Assembly: GCA_963792875.1 (NCBI GenBank)
Contig: CAWBXV010000007.1
Location: 62,001 to 126,000, forward strand
Direction of reading: 5' to 3'
DNA length: 64,000 bases
Source: JAHEGP01 sp963792875
GTDB taxonomy: Bacteria > Pseudomonadota > Gammaproteobacteria > Pseudomonadales > JAHEGP01
The notes below the pieces were generated by a model. It was given only the letters and a program-made list of their open reading frames with translations. It was not told where the DNA came from and ran no database searches. A program made the position numbers and the translations under genes. Shown here piece after piece: positions 1-8,720 of the stretch; within the stretch, counting starts at the first letter, position 1, and every line of letters begins with the position of its first letter.

Positions 1-2991
1 GCGCTGTCGATCGCGGGGGCGCTGGCGCTGAAGCAGGCCTTGCAGCCCGAGCGCTGGCGCGGCCGCATCGCCGCCCAGCTGGCGCAGTGGACCGGCGGCG
101 AGGTAGCGCTGGGCGGGCTCGCGTGGGGCCTCGATGGCGGCCTGTGGCTGCGCGTGGACGACCTCAGTATCGCCGACACGCGCCTGCCGCTCACCGACAT
201 CGCCTTCGCCACGGCCCGCGCCAGACTGTCGCTGCGCCCGCTGCTGCAGGGTGTGCTGGCCATCGACGAGCTGCAGCTGGCGGGGCCCCGCATCACTTAT
301 CGCCTGGCGGCGCCGGCGGCGACGCCTGACGCTGCGCCGCAGCAGACGCCCTCGGCCGGCCTGCCCCTGGACATCGCCCTGCGCTCGCTGCACATCCATG
401 ACGGCACCCTGACGCTGATCGATGCCCGCCTGGCGCCCGCCGCGGCGCGCACTACCCGGCTGGATGCGGTCGACATCCGCCTCGCCGATCTCGCCGCCGG
501 CGCCAGCGCCCGCCTCGACGCCACGGCACGGCTCAACACCCAGGGGCAGCTGGCACTGACCGGCCGCCTCGCCGGACTGCAGCGCCACCTCGCCCTCGAC
601 CAGCCCTGGCTGACGCTGCAGCTCAGCGCGCAGGGCATCCCGCTCGACGGACTCGACGCCTATCTGGGCGATGCCAGCCTGGCGGCGGCGTTGAGCGGCC
701 AGGTCTCGGCACGCGCCAGCTACGACGGCGACCTCGCCGATAACGGCACGCTGCAGGCCCTGCTGCAATTGGGACAGCTGCGCTATAGGGACGCCCGCCT
801 CAGCGCGACCGCGCTGCCCGGCCAGCCCCTGGACCTGGCGCTGGACGCGCGGCTGGCGGGCGCCGGCGTGCAGGTGGAGCGCCTGCGCCTGCAGTCGGGC
901 GGGCTGCAGATCGACGCCAGCGCCACCATCGACTCCTGGCGCCGCCGCCCCCGCCTCGTCGGCACCTCGGCGAGCGGCGTCATCCCCCTGCACGAACTGC
1001 AGGCGCTGCTGCCGTGGCGAGCCCTGGGCAGCAGCGCCGACTATCTGCGCGACCTCACCGCCAGCGGCGGCGTGCTGCGCCTGGAGCAGCTGAACCTGCC
1101 CGACTTCAGCCTGCGCGATGCCCCGGACTGGCGCGCGCTGCTGCCGCAGGTGGCGGCCCGCATCAGCGCCAGCGGCCTGTCCGTGCGCGCGACGCCGGAG
1201 CTGCCCCGCATCGATCAGCTGCAGGGCAGCGTCGAGCTCCAGCGGGGTGTTGCAACGGGGCGCGACATCACGGCGCGCCTGGGACCGCTGCGCCTGCCCG
1301 CCCTGCAGTTCGAGGCGCGGGAACTGACCCGGGCGCCCGTGATCACGGCCACGGCGAGGGGCCGGCTGGCGCTGGCCGCGGGCGGCGGGGCCGAGGTCGC
1401 GGCGCTGCTGCGGCGCTACGGCCTGGCGCGGTTCACGATCGACGGCGACGTCGACGCCAGCGCCGAGGTCGCGCTGCGCGAGCCCCGGCGCTGGCGCGCG
1501 CGCGGCGCCATCAGGGTCGATGACGCAGCACTGACCACGCAACAGGGGGACCGTCTGAGCGCCGGCGGCACCATCCGGCTGCGCCGGCGGGAGCACCTCG
1601 ACCTGCTGCTGGACGGCATCGCGGGGCGCATCAACGGCGCGCCGTTCAAGGTGGCCGGCGCCGTCCTGGCGGCGGACACACCCAGCCGCCTGGCCGACCT
1701 CGAACTCGGCTGCCAGAACCTGGCGCTGGCGCCGCTGGCGCATTGGCTGCCGGCACTGGCACCGCTCGCGCTCAGCGGCAGCGTGAGCGGCGATGTCAGA
1801 CTCTATCTGCCAGCCGACGCGCCCGCCCGCGCGCGCGCGCTGGGCCAGCTGGCGGTGACGGCGGTGCAGCTGCGCCTTGCCGATGCCGGGCTGCAGCTGA
1901 GCAACGCGACCGGAGCGGCCACGCTCGGCTCCCGCAGGGTTGACGTGCCGCGACTGTCGGCGCGCGTCAATGACCAGCCCATCGAGCTGCGGGGCAGCCT
2001 GCAGTACCGGGAGGCGCCGGCGCTGACGCTGCAGCTGTCATCGACCTCACTGGACATCGATCGCCTGCTGCCACCCACCGCACCGGACCCCAGGCCTGCC
2101 GGCGCCGCGCCCAGCACCGCGGCGAACAGGGCGGCGCCGCCGCCGACCTTGCCGTCGTGGGCGCAGCGAGGTTCGGCCACGATCGACGTCACCGTCGATC
2201 GCGGCTCCTTCCGCCAGGTTCGCTTCAGCGACGTGGCCGTACGCGCGCGCTACCAGCACAGTCAGCTCGAGCGCGCGACCCTCGACCTGCGCCTGCCCAG
2301 GGGACGCGTTCGCGCGAGCGGCTCGGCCGACCTGTCGAAGCTGGACGCCATCGAGTTTGCCCTGCAGCACGATATCGCCGGCGTCGAACTCGCCGAGTTC
2401 ACCCGACTGCTCAAAGGCGGCACCGAGCGCGCCTCAGGCATCGTCCACAGCCAGGGAGAATTCAGCGGCAACACCGCAGACCTGAAAGGGACCGCCAGGG
2501 GACGAGTGACCGCCAGCGCCGGCCCGGGGCAGATTCCCGACCGCAGCGTCTATGCTCGCACGCTGTTCAACGTGCTCTCCGTCATCAACGTGCAGGGCAT
2601 CCTCAAGGGCGAGATCGGGACGGGGCTCGCGATCGAGGGCATGCCCTACGACAGCCTGCTGGTCGACGCCGCGTTCGCGCCGGAGCACATCGCGATCAAC
2701 CAGTTGGACCTGATCACCCCTGCCTTCGGCACCCGCGTCATCGGCGAGGTCGGCAACGGCCAGCTGGCACTGGACGGCGTCATCACCGTGCTGGGAACCC
2801 TCGACCGCATCATCGAGCTGGTGCCGCTGATCGGCGCCCCCGTGTCCGGTCTTACCAAAGTGTATCTGCGCATCGGCGGCACCCCGCAGGCGCCTACGGT
2901 GAGAGTCCAGCCGGCGAAGGGGCTGAGGTCCGGGGTCAGCGATATCTTACGGTTGCCGCTGCGCATCATCCCCCAGAGCGGGCCCGAGTGA
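1..2991 (+). CDS. AsmA/YhdP-like envelope protein, N-terminus cut by window edge
   Basis: The reading frame is open from base 1, so the start lies outside the window. The visible part is about 996 residues. It begins inside or just after a hydrophobic N-terminal helix (ALSIAGALAL) and continues as long runs of alternating beta-strand sequence. Those runs are typical of AsmA-family proteins, which are anchored in the inner membrane and span the periplasm as lipid-carrying beta grooves. The last 170 residues (RTLFNVLSVINVQGILKGE, then repeated VIGEVGNGQLALDG-type strands) resemble the AsmA-like C-terminal domain seen in YhdP and relatives. A Pro/Ala-rich linker lies near residues 690-715. A role in phospholipid transport to the outer membrane is inferred from the family. 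The 3' end overlaps the convergent lipoprotein gene by 45 bp. Family assignment is fairly sure; the exact subgroup is not. Confidence 0.8.
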   Translation, partial: ALSIAGALALKQALQPERWRGRIAAQLAQWTGGEVALGGLAWGLDGGLWLRVDDLSIADTRLPLTDIAFATARARLSLRPLLQGVLAIDELQLAGPRITYRLAAPAATPDAAPQQTPSAGLPLDIALRSLHIHDGTLTLIDARLAPAAARTTRLDAVDIRLADLAAGASARLDATARLNTQGQLALTGRLAGLQRHLALDQPWLTLQLSAQGIPLDGLDAYLGDASLAAALSGQVSARASYDGDLADNGTLQALLQLGQLRYRDARLSATALPGQPLDLALDARLAGAGVQVERLRLQSGGLQIDASATIDSWRRRPRLVGTSASGVIPLHELQALLPWRALGSSADYLRDLTASGGVLRLEQLNLPDFSLRDAPDWRALLPQVAARISASGLSVRATPELPRIDQLQGSVELQRGVATGRDITARLGPLRLPALQFEARELTRAPVITATARGRLALAAGGGAEVAALLRRYGLARFTIDGDVDASAEVALREPRRWRARGAIRVDDAALTTQQGDRLSAGGTIRLRRREHLDLLLDGIAGRINGAPFKVAGAVLAADTPSRLADLELGCQNLALAPLAHWLPALAPLALSGSVSGDVRLYLPADAPARARALGQLAVTAVQLRLADAGLQLSNATGAATLGSRRVDVPRLSARVNDQPIELRGSLQYREAPALTLQLSSTSLDIDRLLPPTAPDPRPAGAAPSTAANRAAPPPTLPSWAQRGSATIDVTVDRGSFRQVRFSDVAVRARYQHSQLERATLDLRLPRGRVRASGSADLSKLDAIEFALQHDIAGVELAEFTRLLKGGTERASGIVHSQGEFSGNTADLKGTARGRVTASAGPGQIPDRSVYARTLFNVLSVINVQGILKGEIGTGLAIEGMPYDSLLVDAAFAPEHIAINQLDLITPAFGTRVIGEVGNGQLALDGVITVLGTLDRIIELVPLIGAPVSGLTKVYLRIGGTPQAPTVRVQPAKGLRSGVSDILRLPLRIIPQSGPE

Positions 2992-3546
2992 GCCATCGGC
3001 CTGCCGCAGCATGGGCAACAGGGCCTGTGCCAGCCGCGCCGCCAGCGCCTGCAGCTCCGCCTCCGCGTAGGTGTCGCCGGCCGCCGCCGCGACCTCGGCC
3101 ATACTGACGCTGAGCGCCATGCGCTCGCCGATGTCCACGCCCACCGACACCGCATCGAGATAGAGCGCGCGGTGACCGTCGATGCGCAGCGAGGCGTCGG
3201 CGCCAAGCTCAGCCGCCGCCCGCTCGAACACAAAGTAAGGCATGAGCTGCACCAGCACCTGCGGCGCGCCGGGCAACGCCAGCGGCAGAGCGCAGTTCAG
3301 CGGGTCCTGCGGCGCCAGCGGCCCCAGCTCCGCCACCCCCTCGAGCAGCTGCGCCGCGACCGCGGCCACGCGGCGACACCAGTAAGGCGGCGGCTTGACG
3401 CCATAACTCATACCGATGTCCTCTGCGAACTGCGTGGCCGCGTGGTCGCGCCGCGCGGCGTCGAACCAGCCATCGGCGGCCGGGTCCCTGCCATGACAGG
3501 CACACAGGCCCAGCAACAGCAGACAACCGATGCGGGGGCGTCTCAT
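2947..3546 (-). CDS. predicted outer-membrane or periplasmic lipoprotein, unknown function
   Basis: This encodes 199 residues beginning MRRPRIGCLLLLGLCACHG, a short basic-hydrophobic signal peptide ending in a lipobox-like LCAC, so Cys16 is the likely lipidated residue. The frame also runs open upstream to 3696, but the signal peptide fixes the start at 3546. The mature part is mostly helical, with a central stretch resembling a conserved globular domain (YLDAVSVGVDIGERMALSV). I do not recognise a family. It converges on the AsmA-like gene and overlaps its 3' end by 45 bp. The signal peptide and good codon use suggest a real gene. Confidence 0.65.
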   Translation of the reverse strand: MRRPRIGCLLLLGLCACHGRDPAADGWFDAARRDHAATQFAEDIGMSYGVKPPPYWCRRVAAVAAQLLEGVAELGPLAPQDPLNCALPLALPGAPQVLVQLMPYFVFERAAAELGADASLRIDGHRALYLDAVSVGVDIGERMALSVSMAEVAAAAGDTYAEAELQALAARLAQALLPMLRQADGSLGPALGDDAQRQP

Positions 3547-3776
3547 AGGGTCGCAATCTCCAATCCAGTGCGCGTGACCGCGGCGGGCGCACCACGCCGC
3601 CGCCGTGGTCGGCGGGCAAGCATGGCGCCCTGCGAGCAAGCCGGCCTCCCGGGGCAAGCTGCCCTCCCCCGGGTCCGCGGCCGCGCAGTCCCCCATATCA
3701 TTACCAGGCGCATTGTTTTAGTCTACCCCCAACCGACGCCTGCGGGCGACCATGAGCAAGGGACTGAGGGCACGAC

Positions 3777-4997
3777 ATGGCAAGGTTTATCGATCTGGGC
3801 GTCTCGGTGTTCGATGACGCCTTCACCCTGGACCCCTTCCCCTACCTGGAAGACCTCTATGGCGCCAGGGAGGTGCTGGGCTTTTGCTCGGAGGGCATGA
3901 ATTTTCTGTTCCGCTTCGAGCAGTGCCGGCACGTGATCCGCAGCGACCGCTACCGTCGTCCCGGCCCCGAGAGCGCCGGGCTGAGCCTGCTGGAGGAGCG
4001 CTATGCCAGTTTATACCCCGACCGCGCCTGGTTCCTGCAGCGATCGTACACGCAGGGAACGCCGAACCTGGCCTTCAAGGCGGCGCTGGGCAGATTCATC
4101 GGCACGCTGGCCGACTCGCCCGCGCTGGTGGGACTCGACGCGGTGCTGCCGGACGTCACCGCCAGCCAGGGCGGCGGCGACTACATCGACGCCATCGCCA
4201 CCCTGCCGCTGCGCATCTTTCTGGACACCTGTCAGCTGCCCTACGATGCAGGGCAGGTACAGGCACTGCACGCCGCCGGCCAGGACTGGCTCAAATCCTT
4301 CGAGAACTACCACGACCACGCTCTGCTCGCCCAGGGCGACCGCGGCATGGCTACGCTGCGGGCCTTCCTGAGCGAGCGCTTCGACGGCATCAACCCGCGC
4401 TCCCCGCTGCAGCCGCTGACCGCGGCGGGCAGGGCCGCCGGCCTGGACGACGCCGCCCTCATCGCCAACATCGCGGGCATCTTTCTGGCGGGGATGAGCA
4501 ACACGGCCGGCATGTCTTCGGGCTTCATGCTGCGCACGCTGCTGCACCACCCGCCGGCTTGGCGGGCGCTGAGAGACAACCCCGCGCTGGCCCTGGATGA
4601 GCGCGTGATCACGGAATTGCTGCGGCGCGACAACCACGTCAAGGCGCTGGCCCGCATCGCCATCGAGCCGGACACCATCGACCAGTTCCCGATCGCGGCG
4701 GGCGAGATCGTCTACCTGTTCTTTCCCGGCATCAACCGCGATCCGGCCCAATGGGGAGACCCCGCCACGCTGGCGCTGGATCGCGATTTCAACAGCGACA
4801 ACAACCTGGTATTCGGCGGCGCGCAATACACCTGCATCGGCCGGAAACTGACCATGGCCTTCATGCGCCACATGCTGGACGGTTTCGCGCGCCACCTGCC
4901 GGCGAACGCCCGCATCGATGACGCCGACATCGGCATGGACGGGGCCTGGGTGGCCGAGCGCATCATCACCCGCCTGCCGGTCGAACTGGCCGCCTGA
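3777..4997 (+). CDS. cytochrome P450, atypical I-helix and heme loop
   Basis: This 406-residue soluble bacterial-type P450 is a heme-thiolate enzyme. The start is supported by GAGGG seven to eight bases upstream of the ATG. The K-helix ExxR is present (E280-LL-R283), and the heme loop FGGAQYTCIG at 346-355 places the ligand Cys at about 353. Two normally conserved positions differ. The I-helix motif AGx(D/E)TT reads AGMSNT at 238-243, so the acid-alcohol pair used for O2 activation is replaced by Ser-Asn. The heme loop has Ala for the second usual Gly and Tyr where His or Arg normally contacts a propionate. Electrons would normally come from a ferredoxin or flavodoxin partner, but none is adjacent. 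Substrate unknown; neighbours (luciferase-like oxidoreductase, MaoC dehydratase) hint at lipid or steroid-type oxidation. Confidence 0.9.
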   Translation: MARFIDLGVSVFDDAFTLDPFPYLEDLYGAREVLGFCSEGMNFLFRFEQCRHVIRSDRYRRPGPESAGLSLLEERYASLYPDRAWFLQRSYTQGTPNLAFKAALGRFIGTLADSPALVGLDAVLPDVTASQGGGDYIDAIATLPLRIFLDTCQLPYDAGQVQALHAAGQDWLKSFENYHDHALLAQGDRGMATLRAFLSERFDGINPRSPLQPLTAAGRAAGLDDAALIANIAGIFLAGMSNTAGMSSGFMLRTLLHHPPAWRALRDNPALALDERVITELLRRDNHVKALARIAIEPDTIDQFPIAAGEIVYLFFPGINRDPAQWGDPATLALDRDFNSDNNLVFGGAQYTCIGRKLTMAFMRHMLDGFARHLPANARIDDADIGMDGAWVAERIITRLPVELAA

Positions 4998-5012
4998 ACC
5001 CGGTGCGGGCGC

Positions 5013-5876
5013 TCAGCTGGCCAGTGCGGGGATGATCTTCGCAAACTGCTCGATCATCGGCATGATTTTATGAGGCTGATCCCAGTTGCCGGTGCCGACG
5101 CCGATATTGGCGCGGTGGATGCCCAGGTCGCGCAGGCGCTTGAGCATGTCGGCATCGGGCGCCTGCATCACGGCGAGGGTGATCTCCAGCGCGTCCGGGT
5201 CGCGCCCGAACTCCTGCGCGGCCCGCCTGAACGCAGCGATCGCCGGCGCCAGGCGCGCCACGCCGATATCCACCGGCATCCAGCCGTCGGCCCAGCGCGC
5301 GGCATGGCGTATGCCCTGCGGCCCCATCACGCCGAGCAGGACCTTGGGCCCACCCGCCTGCAGCGGTTTGGGCTCGAACCAGACCGGGTCGAAGCGGATC
5401 AGCTCCCCGTGATAAGAGGGCTCGGCCTCGGTAAACAGCGCCCGCTGCGCCGCGACCGTCTCCTCGATGGCGCGGTAGCGCCGCTCCCACGGCAGGCGGC
5501 TGGCGTTGGCGAACGCCTCCCGATTCCAGCCCACCCCGACACCCAGCAGCAGGCGGCCGCCGCTGAGCCGGTCCAGCGTCGCGATGGTCTTGGCCTGCGA
5601 GAACAGCTCGCGCTCCAGCAGCAGGGCGATGCCGGTACCGAGCTTGAGCGTCGTGGTCGCGGCGGCCGCGCTCATCAGCGCCAGGTAGGGGTCCATCATC
5701 TTCCGGTAAGGCTCCGGCAGGGGACCGCCGGCGGGATAGGGGGTGCTGCGGCACCGCGGAATGTGGCTGTGTTCGCCGTACCACAGCGACTCGAAGCCGG
5801 CCGCCTCCAGGGCGGCCGCCAACACTGCGGGCGGCGGGTCGTCGGCCGTGTTCATCGAACTGAATCCCAGGTGCAT
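5013..5876 (-). CDS. LLM-class (luciferase-like) F420/FMN-dependent oxidoreductase
   Basis: This 287-residue protein has the bacterial-luciferase TIM-barrel signature. It opens MHLGFSSMN, has the WYGEHSHIP segment near residue 33, the TTLKLGTGI strand near residue 75, and the GGRLLLGVGVGWNREAF loop that contacts the deazaflavin or flavin phosphate. It best matches the TIGR03619-type group annotated as F420-dependent, although cofactor choice cannot be settled from sequence alone. A strong GGAGGAG lies five bases before the ATG. It converges with the P450 gene, with only 15 bp between the stop codons. Substrate unknown. Confidence 0.85.
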   Translation of the reverse strand: MHLGFSSMNTADDPPPAVLAAALEAAGFESLWYGEHSHIPRCRSTPYPAGGPLPEPYRKMMDPYLALMSAAAATTTLKLGTGIALLLERELFSQAKTIATLDRLSGGRLLLGVGVGWNREAFANASRLPWERRYRAIEETVAAQRALFTEAEPSYHGELIRFDPVWFEPKPLQAGGPKVLLGVMGPQGIRHAARWADGWMPVDIGVARLAPAIAAFRRAAQEFGRDPDALEITLAVMQAPDADMLKRLRDLGIHRANIGVGTGNWDQPHKIMPMIEQFAKIIPALAS

Positions 5877-6015
5877 GGCATCTCCTCCCGGCTATCGACG
5901 CCAACCGCCGGGCAGGCATCGCCCCTGATACGCTGGCGCCGCGCCGGCAGGCATTGCCGGGGCGGAACCTGCCGGTATACTAGGGCAACGACCACCCACC
6001 AACAAGGCCACCATC

Positions 6016-6504
6016 ATGCGAAGCCCCCGCCCCGCCACGCGCACGTCCCTGCCCGCCCTGGCGATCGCCCTCGCCGTCACGGCCTGCGGCAGACAGGAAG
6101 TCGGCGACGTGAGCCTCGGCATGTTCACCACCAAGGACATCAAGCTGGTGAGCTTTGAGGATGCCATCGTCACGGGCGTGACCTGCCACGTCAGCCATAT
6201 CGAGGCCGACCTCAATCTGGCCGACCCCTCCGACATGGCCATCGCCTGCCACCAGACCGGCCCCATCACGCGCGCGATGATCGACCAGGTCGCCGCCGGC
6301 AAATCCGGCGCAACCGTCTTCACCCAGTCCAAGAGCGTGCTGTTCAAATCACTCAAGATCCGCCGCATCTACGACGCCAAGAGCCAGACGCTGATTTATG
6401 TCGCGTACTCCACCAAGGAGTCCAGCGGCAGCCACAAGCACGCCATCAGCACCGTGCCGCTGTGGAACACCCCGGCCTGGCAGCCGCCGGCGGGCGGCGA
6501 TTGA
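6016..6504 (+). CDS. creA: CreA family periplasmic protein
   Basis: This 162-residue protein has an N-terminal signal sequence ending near AVTACGRQEVGDV; the Cys in VTAC could also serve as a lipobox. The CreA family pattern is clear. It has the EVGDV...FTTKDIKLVSFEDAIV block, a GVTCHVSH segment, the DMAIACHQTGPI block, an FKSLKIRRIYDAKSQTL strand and an AISTVPLW end, matching E. coli CreA block by block with paired cysteines (GVTCH and IACH). CreA is an exported protein of unknown biochemical function, historically next to the creBCD regulators, which are absent here. AAGG lies about nine bases before the ATG. Confidence 0.88.
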   Translation: MRSPRPATRTSLPALAIALAVTACGRQEVGDVSLGMFTTKDIKLVSFEDAIVTGVTCHVSHIEADLNLADPSDMAIACHQTGPITRAMIDQVAAGKSGATVFTQSKSVLFKSLKIRRIYDAKSQTLIYVAYSTKESSGSHKHAISTVPLWNTPAWQPPAGGD

Positions 6505-6533
6505 GGCGGGGCGCCGGGCCCCGCACACGATCT

Positions 6534-7433
6534 TCAGCCTTCCAGGCGCGTGTCGGCAGGCACGTTGCGCACGGCGGCGACGACGCAGGGCCGGGGGTTT
6601 GCGCCGCTGTAGAGCTCGAAGTGGCCGGGGTCCTTCACCGACGTTTTGACGGTGATGTCGCGACCGATATAGAGCGGCCCCTTGAATACAGCGTCACAAC
6701 GGACCGGCTCCCAGAAATCGACGCCATCGATCTGTGAGACACCGCGTGACAGCGCCCACATGCCGTGGCACAGGTCGCGCTCAAAACCGAAGGCCCGCGC
6801 CAGCCACCTGGATATATGGATGGGATTGAGATCCCGGGTCAGCCAGCCGTAGGACCTGCCGGTCTTTTTCGGCACCGCGAACGTGGTGAGCAACCGGGGG
6901 TCGTCGATATTCTCCAGGACCCCAGCCAACGCGCTGCCGGGGTCCGTCTCGTTGAAGCGGTTGCGAAACAGAAAGGTCGTCACGCTCTCCCACATCAGGC
7001 GCTCCCGCGAGCTGATCTCGGTCCTGAGGTCGACCTCCAGCCCCTGCGGGCAGCGCCGCTGCGCGCTGAAGTACAGCGTGGCGTCGCAGGCATCCCCCGG
7101 AAACAGCGGCAGATGCTGCAGGATGTGGTTGCGCACATGCAGGCCGCCCAGCACCCCCAGCGGAAAGCGCTCATCGGTCAGCATCAGCAGATGCAGCGGC
7201 CCGAACAGCGCGTGCGGAAACAGCAGCGGCAGCTGACCCCGGTGCAGGGGCACCTGACAGACCCAGGCGTATTTCACGACGCGCTCCTGATCGAACTCCA
7301 TCCCCTCCCAGTTCACCCGCGTCGACGGAATGTGATCGCCATCGTTGAAGCGCGGCCGCCGCCGCAGCGCCTTCAGATACAACGGCAGCGAACCTGGCAG
7401 TTCATCGACCGAATACGTAAGCCCCTCTTTCAC
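6534..7433 (-). CDS. MaoC-like hotdog dehydratase domain protein
   Basis: This 299-residue protein starts with GTG, supported by AGGAGG four bases upstream. The C-terminal half has the MaoC/hydratase-2 pattern: TRDLNPIHISRWLARAFGF with Asp and His spaced as in the catalytic D-x4-H pair, followed by RDLCHGMWALSR, which fits the HGM hydratase motif. The N-terminal half is likely a second, degenerate hotdog fold, as in two-domain enoyl-CoA hydratases. The reaction is probably hydration or dehydration of an acyl-CoA or acyl-ACP. It lies divergent from the YCF48-RND operon, with 258 bp between starts. Substrate unknown. Confidence 0.82.
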   Translation of the reverse strand: MKEGLTYSVDELPGSLPLYLKALRRRPRFNDGDHIPSTRVNWEGMEFDQERVVKYAWVCQVPLHRGQLPLLFPHALFGPLHLLMLTDERFPLGVLGGLHVRNHILQHLPLFPGDACDATLYFSAQRRCPQGLEVDLRTEISSRERLMWESVTTFLFRNRFNETDPGSALAGVLENIDDPRLLTTFAVPKKTGRSYGWLTRDLNPIHISRWLARAFGFERDLCHGMWALSRGVSQIDGVDFWEPVRCDAVFKGPLYIGRDITVKTSVKDPGHFELYSGANPRPCVVAAVRNVPADTRLEG

Positions 7434-7691
7434 CTGTCCTCCTCAATATTCCTCTGAATCCGTGTCACCGTGCCGCAGCCGCCGAGGTCTGGCCGCCCGC
7501 CGCGATCGCAGGCCGCGCGCCGCCTGGCGTTCGCTGCGCTGGGCGACTGTAGCATAAAACGGCGCTGCGGGCGGCACGCCGGACACCCTGCCCCGCTGCG
7601 CGCCCGCCGGCCTGAAAACCATTGACACCAAGGTACCGAATAGGAGTAAGGTCATTAACGATGGACCAATAATAATAACGGGGCCGCGGCA

Positions 7692-8720
7692 ATGCGTGCA
7701 GATCGGCGCTACCCTCAACAATCCGACTTGCGCTGCGTGGTGCTGCTCTCGGGCTGGCTCTGCATGGCACCTGCAGTCGCCGCCGATGCCACCGCTGCGG
7801 TGCACCCACTGGCGCGCCCCCCCGAGTCGCTGCTGCTGGATATCGCCCTGGCCGGCGAGCGCATGGTCGCCGTCGGCGAATACGGGCGCATCGTGTTCTC
7901 GGACGATGACGGGCTGAACTGGTCAGAGGCTCCCAGCCCCACCCGGCAGATGCTCACCACGGTGTTCTTCACCTCTGCCAGGCAGGGCTGGGCCGCGGGC
8001 CACGATGGACTCATCCTGCAGACGCGCGACCGCGGCGACAGCTGGCAGCTGCAGCGCGACGGCCTGGCCGGGCAGGACCCCCAGCAGCCGGCTACGGCGC
8101 CGGCGCCGCTGCTGGACATCTGGTTCCGGGACCCGCTGGAGGGCTGGGCCGTGGGCGCCTTCGGGACGCTGCTGCACACGCGCGACGGCGGACAGCGGTG
8201 GCTCGATCGCAGCCCGCTGATCGACAACGCTGAAGGCTACCACTACTACGGCATCGTCGGCGACGCCAGCGGCCGCATCCTGGTGGTCGGTGAGGCGGGC
8301 GGCTTGTACCGCAGCCTGGACGGCGGCGAACACTGGCAGACGCTGGACTCCCCCTACGCCGGCTCCTGGTTCGGCGTCGTCCACGCCACCGGCTCCAGCC
8401 GCGTCGCGGCATTCGGCCTGCAGGGGCACGTGGTCTACTCCAGCGATTTCGGCGCGAGCTGGCACAGCGCCCGCAGCGGGCAGCAGGGCAGCCTGGCCGG
8501 CGGCACCGTGGGGCGCGACGACGCTATCGTGCTGGTCGGCAGCATGGGCACGGTACTGCGCAGCGGCGCCCTCGCGGCGGGCTTCGACGCCATCGCCGCG
8601 CCGCAGCGGCGCAACCTCAGCGCGGTCTGCCGCAACGCCAGGGGCGAACTGTGGGCGGTGGGACAGGACGGCGTCACGCGCCTTGCGCCGCCTGATGCCG
8701 CCCCCGGGCCGGCCCCATGA
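7692..8720 (+). CDS. YCF48/BNR-repeat beta-propeller protein, exported
   Basis: This 342-residue protein starts with a basic stretch and a hydrophobic segment (CVVLLSGWLCMAPAVAADA), a likely signal peptide cut after AxA. The body is built of repeats of the YCF48/BNR type: VGEYGRIVFSDDDGLNW, WAAGHDGLILQTRDRGDSW, WAVGAFGTLLHTRDGGQRW and VGEAGGLYRSLDGGEHW. These are the Asp-box hairpins of a beta-propeller related to the photosystem II assembly factor YCF48. Its last codon overlaps the RND gene in ATGA, so the two are translationally coupled. The context suggests a periplasmic partner or assembly factor for the exporter and outer-membrane proteins that follow. A TTGACA box at 7622 lies upstream, without a clear -10. 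Confidence 0.85.
   Translation: MRADRRYPQQSDLRCVVLLSGWLCMAPAVAADATAAVHPLARPPESLLLDIALAGERMVAVGEYGRIVFSDDDGLNWSEAPSPTRQMLTTVFFTSARQGWAAGHDGLILQTRDRGDSWQLQRDGLAGQDPQQPATAPAPLLDIWFRDPLEGWAVGAFGTLLHTRDGGQRWLDRSPLIDNAEGYHYYGIVGDASGRILVVGEAGGLYRSLDGGEHWQTLDSPYAGSWFGVVHATGSSRVAAFGLQGHVVYSSDFGASWHSARSGQQGSLAGGTVGRDDAIVLVGSMGTVLRSGALAAGFDAIAAPQRRNLSAVCRNARGELWAVGQDGVTRLAPPDAAPGPAP

Noticed and set aside
7622..7652. MerR-type promoter with 19-bp spacing (TTGACA to TAAGGT)
   Set aside because: The spacer has no clear dyad, no MerR-type gene is adjacent, and the -10 is poor.
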